From Methylomicrobium sp051061015 (GTDB lineage Bacteria; Pseudomonadota; Gammaproteobacteria; Methylococcales; Methylomonadaceae), in assembly GCA_051061015.1 (NCBI GenBank), contig JBPFEG010000029.1, forward strand, positions 267,211 through 331,210: 64,000 nt of DNA. The letters are read 5' to 3'. This document shows positions 33,256-41,793 of this stretch, one piece after another. The notes under the pieces were generated by a model, which was given only the letters and a program-made list of their open reading frames with translations, was not told where the DNA came from and ran no database searches. The translations under genes were made by a program, and so were the position numbers. Position 1 is the stretch's first letter. Each line of letters opens with the position of its first letter.

Positions 33256-34056
33256 ATGAGTTCGATCTTTGAATTCGCCGAAGCCTGCCTTTACCGGAAC
33301 GACATCGACGAAAAACTGGAGCTGACGCACCGCGCAATGCAGTTGCTGCGGGAAAACCGTCTGCAGTTGTCAGCCTCCGGGCCGGCATTGCCGATCGACG
33401 GTGTCAGGTTTCCGGAGCGGCCGGTGCTGTTGCCGCCGCGCGAGATGCCGAGCCGGAAATTGACCACCCCGGAAGGCGTCGCGGCGTTTTTCCATGCGAT
33501 CGGCCATGTCGAATTCGTCGCGATTTATCTGGCCTGGGATCTGCTCTACCGGTTTCGCGGCCTGCCGGAGCAGTTCTACTGCGACTGGCTGCGCGTGGCC
33601 GACGAGGAAGCGCAGCATTTTGCGCTGATTCGTGAGCATCTCAGGGCGATGGGCATCAATTACGGTGATCTGCCTGCGCACGGCGGCCTGTGGGAGCATG
33701 CGACCGACACAGCCAACCACCTGCCGGCCCGGCTGGCGCTGGTGCCGCGCTGCATGGAGGCGCGTGGGCTGGACGTTACGCCGGCGCTGATTGAGAAATT
33801 CAGGCAGACCGGCGATCAACAGAGCGTGGCGATCCTGACCCGGATATTGACCGATGAAATCGGCCATGTGGAACTCGGCTCTTATTGGTTCAAGTTCGTT
33901 TGCCGGGAGGAGGGGCTTGACCCTGAAGGCGAATACCGACGTCTGCTCGGCGAATATTACAAAGGCGGACGGCCCAAAGGGCCTTTCAACCGGCCGCTTC
34001 GCATCCAGGCCGGATTTTCTGATGCGGACCTGGACTGGCTGGAGGCCGGCGGTTAA
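33256..34056 (+). CDS. DUF455 ferritin-like protein
   Basis: A 266-residue helical protein. Two E-x(n)-D-E-x2-H type pairs are visible: HVEFVAIYLAWDLLYRF, VADEEAQHFALI and LTDEIGHVELGSYWF, the carboxylate-bridged diiron pattern of the ferritin-like superfamily. It matches DUF455 as I know it; that family has no firm function. It begins 27 bp after the LeuB-like gene and may be co-transcribed with it. Confidence 0.8.
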   Translation: MSSIFEFAEACLYRNDIDEKLELTHRAMQLLRENRLQLSASGPALPIDGVRFPERPVLLPPREMPSRKLTTPEGVAAFFHAIGHVEFVAIYLAWDLLYRFRGLPEQFYCDWLRVADEEAQHFALIREHLRAMGINYGDLPAHGGLWEHATDTANHLPARLALVPRCMEARGLDVTPALIEKFRQTGDQQSVAILTRILTDEIGHVELGSYWFKFVCREEGLDPEGEYRRLLGEYYKGGRPKGPFNRPLRIQAGFSDADLDWLEAGG

Positions 34057-34087
34057 TACAGCGCGAGTTCGTTTTTTACCGAGGGTC

Positions 34088-34117
34088 GTAGGGCGGATAA
34101 GCAAAGCGCCATCCGCC
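34088..34117 (+). repeat. REP palindrome, left copy flanking RAYT
   Basis: A 30-bp unit starting GTAGGGCGGATAAGC and ending in CCATCCGCC; its arms are GGCGGAT and ATCCGCC. The same unit lies inverted at 34698-34727, on the other side of the RAYT pseudogene. Confidence 0.8.
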
Positions 34118-34125
34118 ACTGAAAC

Positions 34126-34678
34126 TCAATCAGCCATTTCGCCGGCATCAATACTATCCGAATCCGAACCAGCCCAATTTAAAGGATAAACTCCCATTTT
34201 GACTAACCGGTGAAAACTTGAGAACGGCCATTCTCTTACCGATCCTGCCCATCCGTGCTTAACCGGATTGTAATGAACATATTCCATATGGAGCGCGTAA
34301 TCCTTATCGTCGTAAATCGTATGTTCCCAAAATCGCCTTTGCCACTTGTGCCCTCGGGTAAATACCCCGTTCATGACGGTTGACACGGGTTTGGGAAATA
34401 TATTCGGTTTTCGAAATCGCTTTCGAAAAGGCTTTTTTAATGGCGCGCCAGCGGTCGGAATAACGGTCATCGCCTGAAGGCAACGTCCATATCGCATGCA
34501 TGTGATCTGGCAAAACCACCCAAGCGTCGATGTGAAATGGCTGATTCCTCCGGACAACGCGCACGGCTTCGCGCAACTCGCTAATATGCTTGATTAACAA
34601 GTCGGATTTTCGCTCAAGCAAATTAACCGTAAAAAAATAGGTTCCGCCGGGAATGCGATTGCGTCGATAATTTGGCAT
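34126..34678 (-). pseudogene. REP-associated tyrosine transposase (RAYT), frameshifted
   Basis: The gene reads from ATG 34678 with the RAYT start RRNRIPGGTYFFTVNLLERK and the HUH motif in VVLPDHMHAIWTLP. After HERGI (near 34360) the protein-like sequence continues in another frame as GHKWQRRFWEHTIYDDKDYA and the conserved YVHYNPVKHGW, ending at 34126. One frameshift therefore separates the HUH half from the NPVKHG half. Inverted REP units flank the gene within 10-20 bp on each side, the classic RAYT arrangement. It is probably inactive unless the shift is programmed or a sequencing error. Confidence 0.85.
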
Positions 34679-34697
34679 AGTGAGAGATTACGAATTT

Positions 34698-34727
34698 GGC
34701 GGATGACGCTTCGCTTATCCGCCCTAC
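34698..34727 (-). repeat. REP palindrome, right copy flanking RAYT
   Basis: GGCGGATGACGC to GCCCTAC, the inverted copy of the unit at 34088-34117 with two or three differences in the loop. It lies 20 bp upstream of the transposase start. Confidence 0.8.
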
Positions 34728-34743
34728 ATTTGGGGAAAACACC

Positions 34744-36435
34744 TCAAAACCGCGAGCCGGTCAGTCTCACATCGGCATCGCTCCATACCTCGGCGAATTG
34801 TTTTTTCATGCTCTCCGCCTCCTTCACTTTGCCCTGTTCGAACAGACTCAACACCAGCCCGTACAACGACCAGCCGTTTTGCGGATGGTAGCGCAAATCC
34901 TGCCGATAGGCCTGCTCGGCTTCCGGGGACTTGCCGGCTTCAAGCAATACCGCGCCGAGTGTTTGCCGTGGCGGGAGATACCATTCTTTCGGCTCAATAT
35001 AGTTGAGCCCGTCCTCGGTTTCGACCGCACGCTGTAAGTGCGCAATTGCGTTCACGTAGTCCTTGCGCTGTGCCGCGATTTCTCCTTGCAGCATTTCGGA
35101 CGCAATCCCTAAAATCTTCGTTACCGGATTCATATCGGAAAGGGTCATCGTAGCGATAGCCGGGTTATTGAGAATTTGTTCGAGATGCGCGAGTTCCTGC
35201 TGCGCCGTTTTGATGTCCTGCTTTCTCAGGAAAGCCATCCCGCGCGCATAATGCCAGACACCCGTCAGATACAATAGGTCGGTCGACGGCGCAGGTTCAT
35301 CGATGATCGCATCCCAGTCGCCGAATAGCGCTTTCGTATACAGCGGGATCGCTGAGAAATGCTGTAGCGTGCCGGTGAGGGCGGGTTCGCGCAGCATGTT
35401 CTGGCTGACATGGGCGGCGGTATCGGCCGCGGCCTGCTCGGCTAGCCGTTTTTGACCGGTCTTGATCGCGGCGGACCACAGAAAATGGTAGTTATGCGGC
35501 ACATAGGCGAGCGTATAAATCCCTTCGACAGGATGGGCATGGCCCAGATAGTCCTTGTCGACCTTGACCGCCTGCTGGTTGGCCAGGATCGCATCGCGGT
35601 AATGTCCGATCCGGATATAGATATGTGCGGGCATGTGCACCAAGTGGCCCGATCCCGGCACCAGCGATGGCAGCCGCCGGGCGCTGGGCAGGGCCTTGGC
35701 GGCCTCCGGCGAAGCTTCCAGCGCATGAATATAAAGGTGATTCGCCAGCGGATTGTTGGGGTCGGTCGCCAGGGCGTGCTCCAGCGTCGCGACGATTTCC
35801 GGCGTCCATGGCTGGGCTTTGCCCTGTTGGGTCCAGAAATTCCAGGGGTGCAGATCCATCAGCGCCTCGGCTAATAACGCGGCAATATCCGCATCGTCAG
35901 GAAAACGCGCGGCGACTTCGCGCATCGCCTTCGCATAGGCTTCATCGAGCGGATTACGATTTGCCGCGGCATTTTGGCTGTAACGCTTGGCCAGCGCCGA
36001 GATCAGCGCCTGTTCCTTCGCGGTAGCTTTTCTTGCTAGCGTCTGCGCCTGCTGCAGCGAGCGGTAGGCGATCGGAACATCGGCGGGCGCCATCGGCGCG
36101 TTGATATTGGGGCCGAGCACCAGCGCCTCGCCCCAGTAACACAGTGCGCAAGCGGGATCGAGGCGGTACGCCTCGCGAAACGACCGTGCGGCTTCCAGAT
36201 GATTAAAGCCGTAGGCCAGGATCAGTCCTTGGTCGAAATAGCGCTGCACTTCGGGATTTTGGGTCGTTACCGGGTAACTGTGCGAGCCCAGGCCGGTAAA
36301 CAGCGGCTGGGCCGGAGCCGGTGCAGTGGATTTTGGCGGTGTGCCGGCACAACTGGCAATCGCCGAAAAGCACAGCGCGGCCAATATTAAGCGTGGCCGT
36401 GACTTCGGTCTGGCGATGGGCGCTTTTAAAAGCAT
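34744..36435 (-). CDS. TPR-repeat lipoprotein
   Basis: A 563-residue protein. The start at 36435 has AGGAG seven bases upstream; the frame extends to 36477 without such a site. A lipoprotein signal ends in IASC (near residue 29). Helical TPR-like repeats follow, for example FDQGLILAYGFNHLEAARSFREA and the C-terminal YRQDLRYHPQNGWSLYGLVL. It has several His-rich helices (HYRDAILANQQAV, GHLVHMPAHIYIRIG). The family is widespread in bacteria and of unknown role. It is single and near the RAYT. Confidence 0.78.
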   Translation of the reverse strand: MLLKAPIARPKSRPRLILAALCFSAIASCAGTPPKSTAPAPAQPLFTGLGSHSYPVTTQNPEVQRYFDQGLILAYGFNHLEAARSFREAYRLDPACALCYWGEALVLGPNINAPMAPADVPIAYRSLQQAQTLARKATAKEQALISALAKRYSQNAAANRNPLDEAYAKAMREVAARFPDDADIAALLAEALMDLHPWNFWTQQGKAQPWTPEIVATLEHALATDPNNPLANHLYIHALEASPEAAKALPSARRLPSLVPGSGHLVHMPAHIYIRIGHYRDAILANQQAVKVDKDYLGHAHPVEGIYTLAYVPHNYHFLWSAAIKTGQKRLAEQAAADTAAHVSQNMLREPALTGTLQHFSAIPLYTKALFGDWDAIIDEPAPSTDLLYLTGVWHYARGMAFLRKQDIKTAQQELAHLEQILNNPAIATMTLSDMNPVTKILGIASEMLQGEIAAQRKDYVNAIAHLQRAVETEDGLNYIEPKEWYLPPRQTLGAVLLEAGKSPEAEQAYRQDLRYHPQNGWSLYGLVLSLFEQGKVKEAESMKKQFAEVWSDADVRLTGSRF

Positions 36436-36568
36436 TTCATGTCTCCTGATCATAGAGTCTTTCGCGCCGTTATTCATCCGAATGGGCAGCGCGACTGATG
36501 AAATGATGTGCCCGGCGAATAGTGCCGCCGGGCCGATTTTTTGATGGTATTGCGCTCTGTATCGATCG

Positions 36569-38512
36569 TCAATCCTTTTTGACGATCCGGTGATCGATGA
36601 TGTTCTGCACGACGGAAGGGTCCGCCAGCGTCGAGGTATCGCCGAGATTGTCCAGTTCGCCCGCCGCGACCTTGCGCAGGATACGGCGCATGATCTTGCC
36701 CGAACGCGTTTTCGGGAGGGATGGCGCCCACTGGATGATGTCCGGGTGTGCGATCGGGCCGATTTCCTTCCGTACCAAATCGTCCAGTTCCTTGCGCAGT
36801 TGCTCGGTCGGTTCGACGCCCGCGTTCAGCGTCACATACGCATAGATGCCCTGGCCTTTGATATTGTGCGGATAGCCGACCACGGCGGCTTCCGCGACCG
36901 ATTCGTGCAGCACCAGCGCGCTTTCGATCTCGGCGGTGCCCAGCCGGTGGCCGGATACGTTCAGCACATCGTCGATTCGCCCCGTGATCCAGTAATAGCC
37001 GTCCTGATCGCGTTTGGCGCCGTCGCCGCTGTAATAGAAACCGGGCGCCTTGCTGAAATAGGTGTCAATGTAGAGTTTGTGGTCGCCGTAGATCGTGCGG
37101 GCTTGCCCCGGCCAGGAGCGCGCGATTACCAGGCTGCCTTCGCAGGCGCCTTCGAGGATTTCGCCGTTCGCATCGAGAATCTCCGGCTTGATCCCGAAAA
37201 ACGGCACCGTCGCCGAGCCTGGCTTCAGGTCGATCGCGCCCGGCAGCGGCGTGATCATGATCCCACCGGTTTCGGTCTGCCACCAAGTATCCATGATCGG
37301 GCGAGCGCCGTCGCCGACCACATGATAATACCATTCCCAAGCTTCCGGATTGATCGGCTCGCCGACGCTGCCGAGGATCCTGAGGCTCTGCCGGGAGGTT
37401 TCGTTCACATAATGGTCGCCCTGCGCCATTAGCGCGCGGATCGCGGTCGGCGCGGTGTAGAAAATATTCACACGGTGCTTGTCGACCACCTGCCAGAACC
37501 GGTCAGGTCCGGGGTAGGTCGGCACCCCCTCGAACATCAGTGTCGTCGCGCCGTTGCAGAGCGGGCCGTAGACTACATACGAATGGCCGGTCACCCAGCC
37601 GATATCGGCAGTGCACCAGTACACGTCGCCGTCGTGATAATCGAACACGTATTTGTGCGTCATCGCCGCATACAAGAGATAGCCGCCGGTCGTATGCAGC
37701 ATCCCTTTCGGTTTGCCCGTCGAGCCGGAGGTGTAGAGAATGAACAGGGGATCTTCCGCGTCCATCGGTACCGGCGGGCAGTCGGCAGAGGCCATTGCCA
37801 TCGCTTCGTGATACCAGAGGTCGCGGCCCTCCTGCCAGCCGATCTTGCCGCCGGTATTTTTGATCACGATGATTTTTTCCAGCACCGGACAATGCTTGGC
37901 CGCTTCGTCCACGTTGGCTTTCAGCGGCACGACCTTGCCGCCCCGGTAGCCTTCATCGGCGCAGACTACGTATTTGCTGCCGCAATCCAGAATCCGGTCT
38001 TTCAATGCCTCGGCCGAAAAGCCCCCGAACACGACCGAGTGCACCGCGCCGATCCGCGCGCAGGCAAGCATCACCGCCGCCGCTTCGGCGATCATCGGCA
38101 GATAGATGCAGATCCGGTCGCCTTTTTTAACGCCCTGGGCTTTCAAGACGTTCGCAAACCGGCAGGCCTCTTCGTAGAGTTCGCGGTAGGTGAGTTTTCT
38201 GTCGTGCGCCGGATCGTCGCCTTCCCAGATGATCGCAACCTGATCGCCACGCTTTTCGAGATGGCGGTCCAGGCAGTTCACGCTGACGTTCAGACGGCCG
38301 CCGTCGAACCAGCGGATATGCGCCGATTTGAAATCGTAATCCGCAACGGTATCCCAGCGTTGTTCCCAATACAGAAATTTTTCCGCCTGCTCGGCCCAGA
38401 ACGCCTCGGGTTCAGCCAGCGAGCGTTGATAAAGGGCATCATAGAGGGCGCGGTTGATATGCGCGTGGGCGGCGGTTTCAGGCTTTACCGGATAGACGTG
38501 AGCGTCTGACAT
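36569..38512 (-). CDS. acs: Acetyl-coenzyme A synthetase
   Basis: A 647-residue AMP-forming ligase that activates acetate. The adenylate motif is LYTSGSTGKPKGMLH, the hinge and ATP site lie in DTWWQTETGG and YYSGDGAKRDQDGYYW, and the regulatory lysine is in KTRSGKIMRRILRK, where acetylation shuts off Acs enzymes. Length is normal. In an obligate methylotroph it would mainly salvage acetate. A long frame on the opposite strand inside the gene is a shadow. Confidence 0.96.
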   Translation of the reverse strand: MSDAHVYPVKPETAAHAHINRALYDALYQRSLAEPEAFWAEQAEKFLYWEQRWDTVADYDFKSAHIRWFDGGRLNVSVNCLDRHLEKRGDQVAIIWEGDDPAHDRKLTYRELYEEACRFANVLKAQGVKKGDRICIYLPMIAEAAAVMLACARIGAVHSVVFGGFSAEALKDRILDCGSKYVVCADEGYRGGKVVPLKANVDEAAKHCPVLEKIIVIKNTGGKIGWQEGRDLWYHEAMAMASADCPPVPMDAEDPLFILYTSGSTGKPKGMLHTTGGYLLYAAMTHKYVFDYHDGDVYWCTADIGWVTGHSYVVYGPLCNGATTLMFEGVPTYPGPDRFWQVVDKHRVNIFYTAPTAIRALMAQGDHYVNETSRQSLRILGSVGEPINPEAWEWYYHVVGDGARPIMDTWWQTETGGIMITPLPGAIDLKPGSATVPFFGIKPEILDANGEILEGACEGSLVIARSWPGQARTIYGDHKLYIDTYFSKAPGFYYSGDGAKRDQDGYYWITGRIDDVLNVSGHRLGTAEIESALVLHESVAEAAVVGYPHNIKGQGIYAYVTLNAGVEPTEQLRKELDDLVRKEIGPIAHPDIIQWAPSLPKTRSGKIMRRILRKVAAGELDNLGDTSTLADPSVVQNIIDHRIVKKD

Positions 38513-38979
38513 GAAACGAATCCTTTATATTGAAATGAAATGCGATAGATCGGGGATTAACCGAAACAAGCATCTTATCAAACTGTCGTTTTTTCAAGTA
38601 AAAAATTCCATCCGAAAGGGATGGAGGCATAGCGAGGCGGGATATACACGAGGCCGACATCATTAGGAAGGGAGAGCTTAAGCCCGGTTATGCCCGAACA
38701 GATCATCCCCCGCAATGAGAACGAGTTAAAAAGCGACTTTATTCGTTTGCCGATCAGTTTTAATAGCCACCCCTGTTACGGGATATGGTAGTGTTAACAG
38801 CAAGTTATTGTTTTTTCTTCATTTACTACATCTATGTCAGAGTAATTGTAAAGATTGACATTCACGTCCATTAAGCGCCTACTGCTCTCTAGCGGTTTAG
38901 ATAAGTTGAAAAAACCGTCTGGTTGAATCGATTTTCCGATTAAACGTGCTCTGGCGGTTGCCCAGAGGTGGGAGAGAAA
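38513..38979. other. Gene-free gap upstream of acs
   Basis: No supported gene. An 88-codon frame on the minus strand (38794-39060) lacks a ribosome site and overlaps the better supported plus-strand frame. The acs promoter should lie near 38520-38600. Confidence 0.4.
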
Positions 38980-39210
38980 ATGAACACCATCATGCAAAGA
39001 ATCAGGCAAGACATTGCTTCCCCTTTCCTGGACATAGACGTACTGAATGTCGTCGTCCATCGCCGGGCTGTTATATATGATGAAGCACGACTGCCAGGGT
39101 ATTTTTTTATCCGGGGCGATTATTTCGTGACGGATGGTTCCGGAACTTGCGTATATCGTCCCGTCAATACAGATTTTGAAAGGGTTTGGGCGGGTGGCGA
39201 ATGGGCTTAA
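38980..39210 (+). CDS. Hypothetical small protein
   Basis: A 76-codon frame whose ATG (38980) follows a strong GGGAGAG ribosome site. The product (MNTIMQRIRQDIASPF ... YFFIRGDYFVTDGSG) is not recognised. It has a plausible alternating strand pattern and no membrane segment. Support is the ribosome site only. Confidence 0.35.
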   Translation: MNTIMQRIRQDIASPFLDIDVLNVVVHRRAVIYDEARLPGYFFIRGDYFVTDGSGTCVYRPVNTDFERVWAGGEWA

Positions 39211-39344
39211 ATAATAGGCTCGCGCTTCCCCGAGAATCGTCAGCAGCTACGGTTCGGACGCTAGCAACAGTTGGAGTTAGCCGAAAACAGTGAGCCATTA
39301 TCCCTTCTTTTCTGTCTAGCCTATATCCTGGGTTAATGGGAATG

Positions 39345-40001
39345 CTAGACAGCGTACCAGAGTACGGCAAAGTAATGACAGGTAGTCCCGGCAATGACGC
39401 ATAAATGCCAGATTAGATGTCCAAAGCGCAGGTGAGAGTCGACCGCTAGGAACGCTACGCCCACGGTGTAAGCCACGCCTCCTGCAATCAGCAGCTGCAC
39501 GCCGAACTGCGGCACCTTGGCAAATAAAGGCTCGAAAGCGATCACGATCAGCCACCCCATCAGCAAATAGAGGCTAGTGGGGATTATTAAGTGGGACATT
39601 TTATCGAACAACAGCAGCGCAACGCCGATCATGGCCAGTCCCCAGATAAGACCGAGTAGGGTCCATCCCAAAGCTCCTTGAAGAACCCCTAGCGTGAAAG
39701 GGGTATAGGTACTGGCGATGAAAATGAAGATCGCGGCTTGCTCGAATGTCCGAAACACGCGTTTGGCCTTTCCAATCGGTAAAGCATGATAGAGGGTGGA
39801 AAGAAAATAAAGCAGGACCATTGCTATGGAGAAGAGGCTCGCGCCGATAATCAATGCCGAGTTTCCGTGTTGCGCTGCCTGCATAATCAGAAACGGTGTT
39901 CCCGTCAGAGCTCCGACCAGCCCTAAACCATGACTCACGCTGTTGGCGATTTCCTCCAATCGCGATTGTTCCCGCGCCGTGGCTAAAAATAGTTTACGCA
40001 T
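39345..40001 (-). CDS. Hemolysin III family (PAQR-type) membrane protein
   Basis: A 218-residue protein with seven membrane helices. Family motifs: EEIANSVSHGLGLVGAL, the metal-type residues FLSTLYHALP and the C-terminal HLRFGHLIWHLCVIAGTTCHYFAVL. Start at 40001 behind a GGAGGAGGGA site. HlyIII proteins are membrane-homeostasis proteins in most bacteria rather than proven haemolysins. Confidence 0.92.
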   Translation of the reverse strand: MRKLFLATAREQSRLEEIANSVSHGLGLVGALTGTPFLIMQAAQHGNSALIIGASLFSIAMVLLYFLSTLYHALPIGKAKRVFRTFEQAAIFIFIASTYTPFTLGVLQGALGWTLLGLIWGLAMIGVALLLFDKMSHLIIPTSLYLLMGWLIVIAFEPLFAKVPQFGVQLLIAGGVAYTVGVAFLAVDSHLRFGHLIWHLCVIAGTTCHYFAVLWYAV

Positions 40002-40344
40002 ACAAATCCCTCCTCCTGTCCATCGGCAAGATTCTCTTCCCTCGGACAAGCATAGTAATTTCGTTAATTTGAAAAATTTGATGGGTATTCGGCCAGTCGA
40101 GTTCAGTAATGGAGTTAAGCTGGAATTCGGCAGCAGCTTATTGTTCTTCCGGAAATTTTGACTCTGACCAAACGCCGTTGATTAAAGAGGCCTTATTCCC
40201 TCAAGTCCTATGTAGAACGAGGTGTCGAACGGTTATCAGATAACCCCGGAGAGGCAGATTTCACAAAACGATAGGCCGCCGTTTAAAGAGTGAATTAGCG
40301 GTTACTTAATGCGCCTAACATTAAGATGCTTTTAGGGAAATAAT
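40002..40344. other. Intergenic region with short operator-like palindrome
   Basis: No gene is supported. GGTTATC-a-GATAACC (40231-40245) is a perfect odd-centred palindrome 100 bp before psiE and could be an operator. Confidence 0.35.
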
Positions 40345-40749
40345 ATGCTGAATATCATAGAAAAAATTGAAAGGGGTGTGGTCTACCTCCTGGTGATTCT
40401 TTTGCTCATGTCCGTGGTCCTGGGTACCGTTGAGTTAGGCAGGGTGCTTATAGTAGGAATTATGAAAGCTCCTCGGTTCTTAGTCGATGTGAACACGCTG
40501 TTTGAGTCGTTTGCCCTTTTTCTCGTCATTGTGGTTGGATTGGAGCTTTTAAAATCCATTAAAAGTTATTTATTGCAAGGCTCGATAAATCCCTCTTTCG
40601 TTATTGAAGTGGCGATTATTGCGCTGGGCAATAAACTGATCACGCTGGATTTAAAGCTGATACATCCGGAGTTGCTGATCGGTATGGCGGCTATTTTTTT
40701 CGGACTCGCGGCAACCTATTTCGTCCTAAAAAAATCAGGCCGTCCGTGA
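40345..40749 (+). CDS. Phosphate-starvation-inducible PsiE family protein
   Basis: A 134-residue inner-membrane protein with four predicted helices, and the family pattern of VVYLLVILLLMSVVLG, LFLVIVVGLELLKSIKSY and the C-terminal helix ending in KKSGRP. PsiE homologues are induced under phosphate stress in enterics, but their biochemical role is unknown. It ends ahead of a hairpin shared with fabI. Confidence 0.8.
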   Translation: MLNIIEKIERGVVYLLVILLLMSVVLGTVELGRVLIVGIMKAPRFLVDVNTLFESFALFLVIVVGLELLKSIKSYLLQGSINPSFVIEVAIIALGNKLITLDLKLIHPELLIGMAAIFFGLAATYFVLKKSGRP

Positions 40750-40892
40750 ACAAAAGGGGGAGGGCTGACGTCATTAGGAGGCCCAACAATTAATGTTGTA
40801 CAGGCGGGAGAAAATAGGCAATTGCTGAATCGATCTGAGCAGGATTTTGAGTTATTGGGCTGCACATTTGTTTAGCCCAACTTACACCCCTG

Positions 40893-40918
40893 CGCTCCCA
40901 CGCCGGAGTGTGGGAGCG
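40893..40918. terminator. Bidirectional hairpin between psiE-like gene and fabI
   Basis: CGCTCCCAC (40893-40901) and GTGGGAGCG (40910-40918) form a perfect nine-base stem. The two flanking genes converge here. No long T tract follows on either strand. Confidence 0.5.
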
Positions 40919-40936
40919 ATTAGCAGAGGGGAATGA

Positions 40937-41719
40937 TTAAGACGCCGCCAGGCCCGCGATGTTGTAACCGCAGTCGACATAAGTGACTTCACCGGTCACG
41001 CCGGAGGCGAGGTCTGAGCACAGGAAAGCCGCGACGTTGCCGACTTCCTCGATCGTGACGTTGCGCTTCAGCGGCGCGGTGTCGGCGGCCTTGCTCAGCA
41101 TCGCCTTGAAATTGTTGATGCCGGAAGCGGCCAGCGTCCGGATCGGGCCGGCCGAGATCGCGTTCACGCGCGTGCCTTCGGCGCCCAGCGCGACCGCCAT
41201 GTAGCGCACGTTTGCTTCCAGGCTCGCTTTTGCGACGCCCATCACGTTGTAGTTCGGAATCGCACGTTCGGCGCCGAGGTAGGTCAAGGTCAACAGCGAG
41301 CCGTTGCGGCCGGCCATCATGCTCCGGCCGGCCTTGGCCAGTGCGGTGAAACTGTAGGAGCTGATGTCATGCGCAATCCGGAAATTGTCGCGGGTCGTCG
41401 CATTCACATAATCGCCTTCCAGCGCGTCGCGCGGCGCGAACGCGACCGAATGCACGATGCCGTCGAGTCCGTCCCAATGCTGGCCCAGAACCTTGAACAC
41501 ATTCTCGATATGATCGTCATTGCTGACATCGCATTCCACGATGATGTTCGATCCGCATTCGGCAGCCATTTCCTCGACCCGGCTCTGCAGTTTGTCGTTT
41601 TGGAAAGTGAACGCCAGCTCGGCGCCTTCCCGGTGCATCGCCTTCGCGATACCCCACGCAATCGAACGATTGCTCGCCAGACCGACAATCAAGACACGTT
41701 TGCCTTGCATGAAACCCAT
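40937..41719 (-). CDS. fabI: Enoyl-[acyl-carrier-protein] reductase (NADH)
   Basis: A 260-residue reductase of fatty-acid elongation and the usual triclosan target. It has the FabI form of the nucleotide motif (VGLASNRSIAWGIA), SVAFAPRDALEGD, the active-site Tyr/Lys in YLGAERAIPNYNVMGVAKASLE and the loop GPIRTLAASGI. Length is normal. Confidence 0.96.
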   Translation of the reverse strand: MGFMQGKRVLIVGLASNRSIAWGIAKAMHREGAELAFTFQNDKLQSRVEEMAAECGSNIIVECDVSNDDHIENVFKVLGQHWDGLDGIVHSVAFAPRDALEGDYVNATTRDNFRIAHDISSYSFTALAKAGRSMMAGRNGSLLTLTYLGAERAIPNYNVMGVAKASLEANVRYMAVALGAEGTRVNAISAGPIRTLAASGINNFKAMLSKAADTAPLKRNVTIEEVGNVAAFLCSDLASGVTGEVTYVDCGYNIAGLAAS

Positions 41720-41793
41720 TCTGATCTCCCGTTATTATTGTTGATATACTCTGTGTACGCGTATTTCCTTGACGATCGAAAAGTCAGGTTCTG

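Noticed and set aside
37475..38509. 344-codon frame antisense to acs
   Set aside because: Shadow of a certain gene, with no ribosome site and biased composition.
38794..39060. 88-codon minus-strand frame
   Set aside because: No ribosome site; overlaps a plus-strand frame with a strong one.
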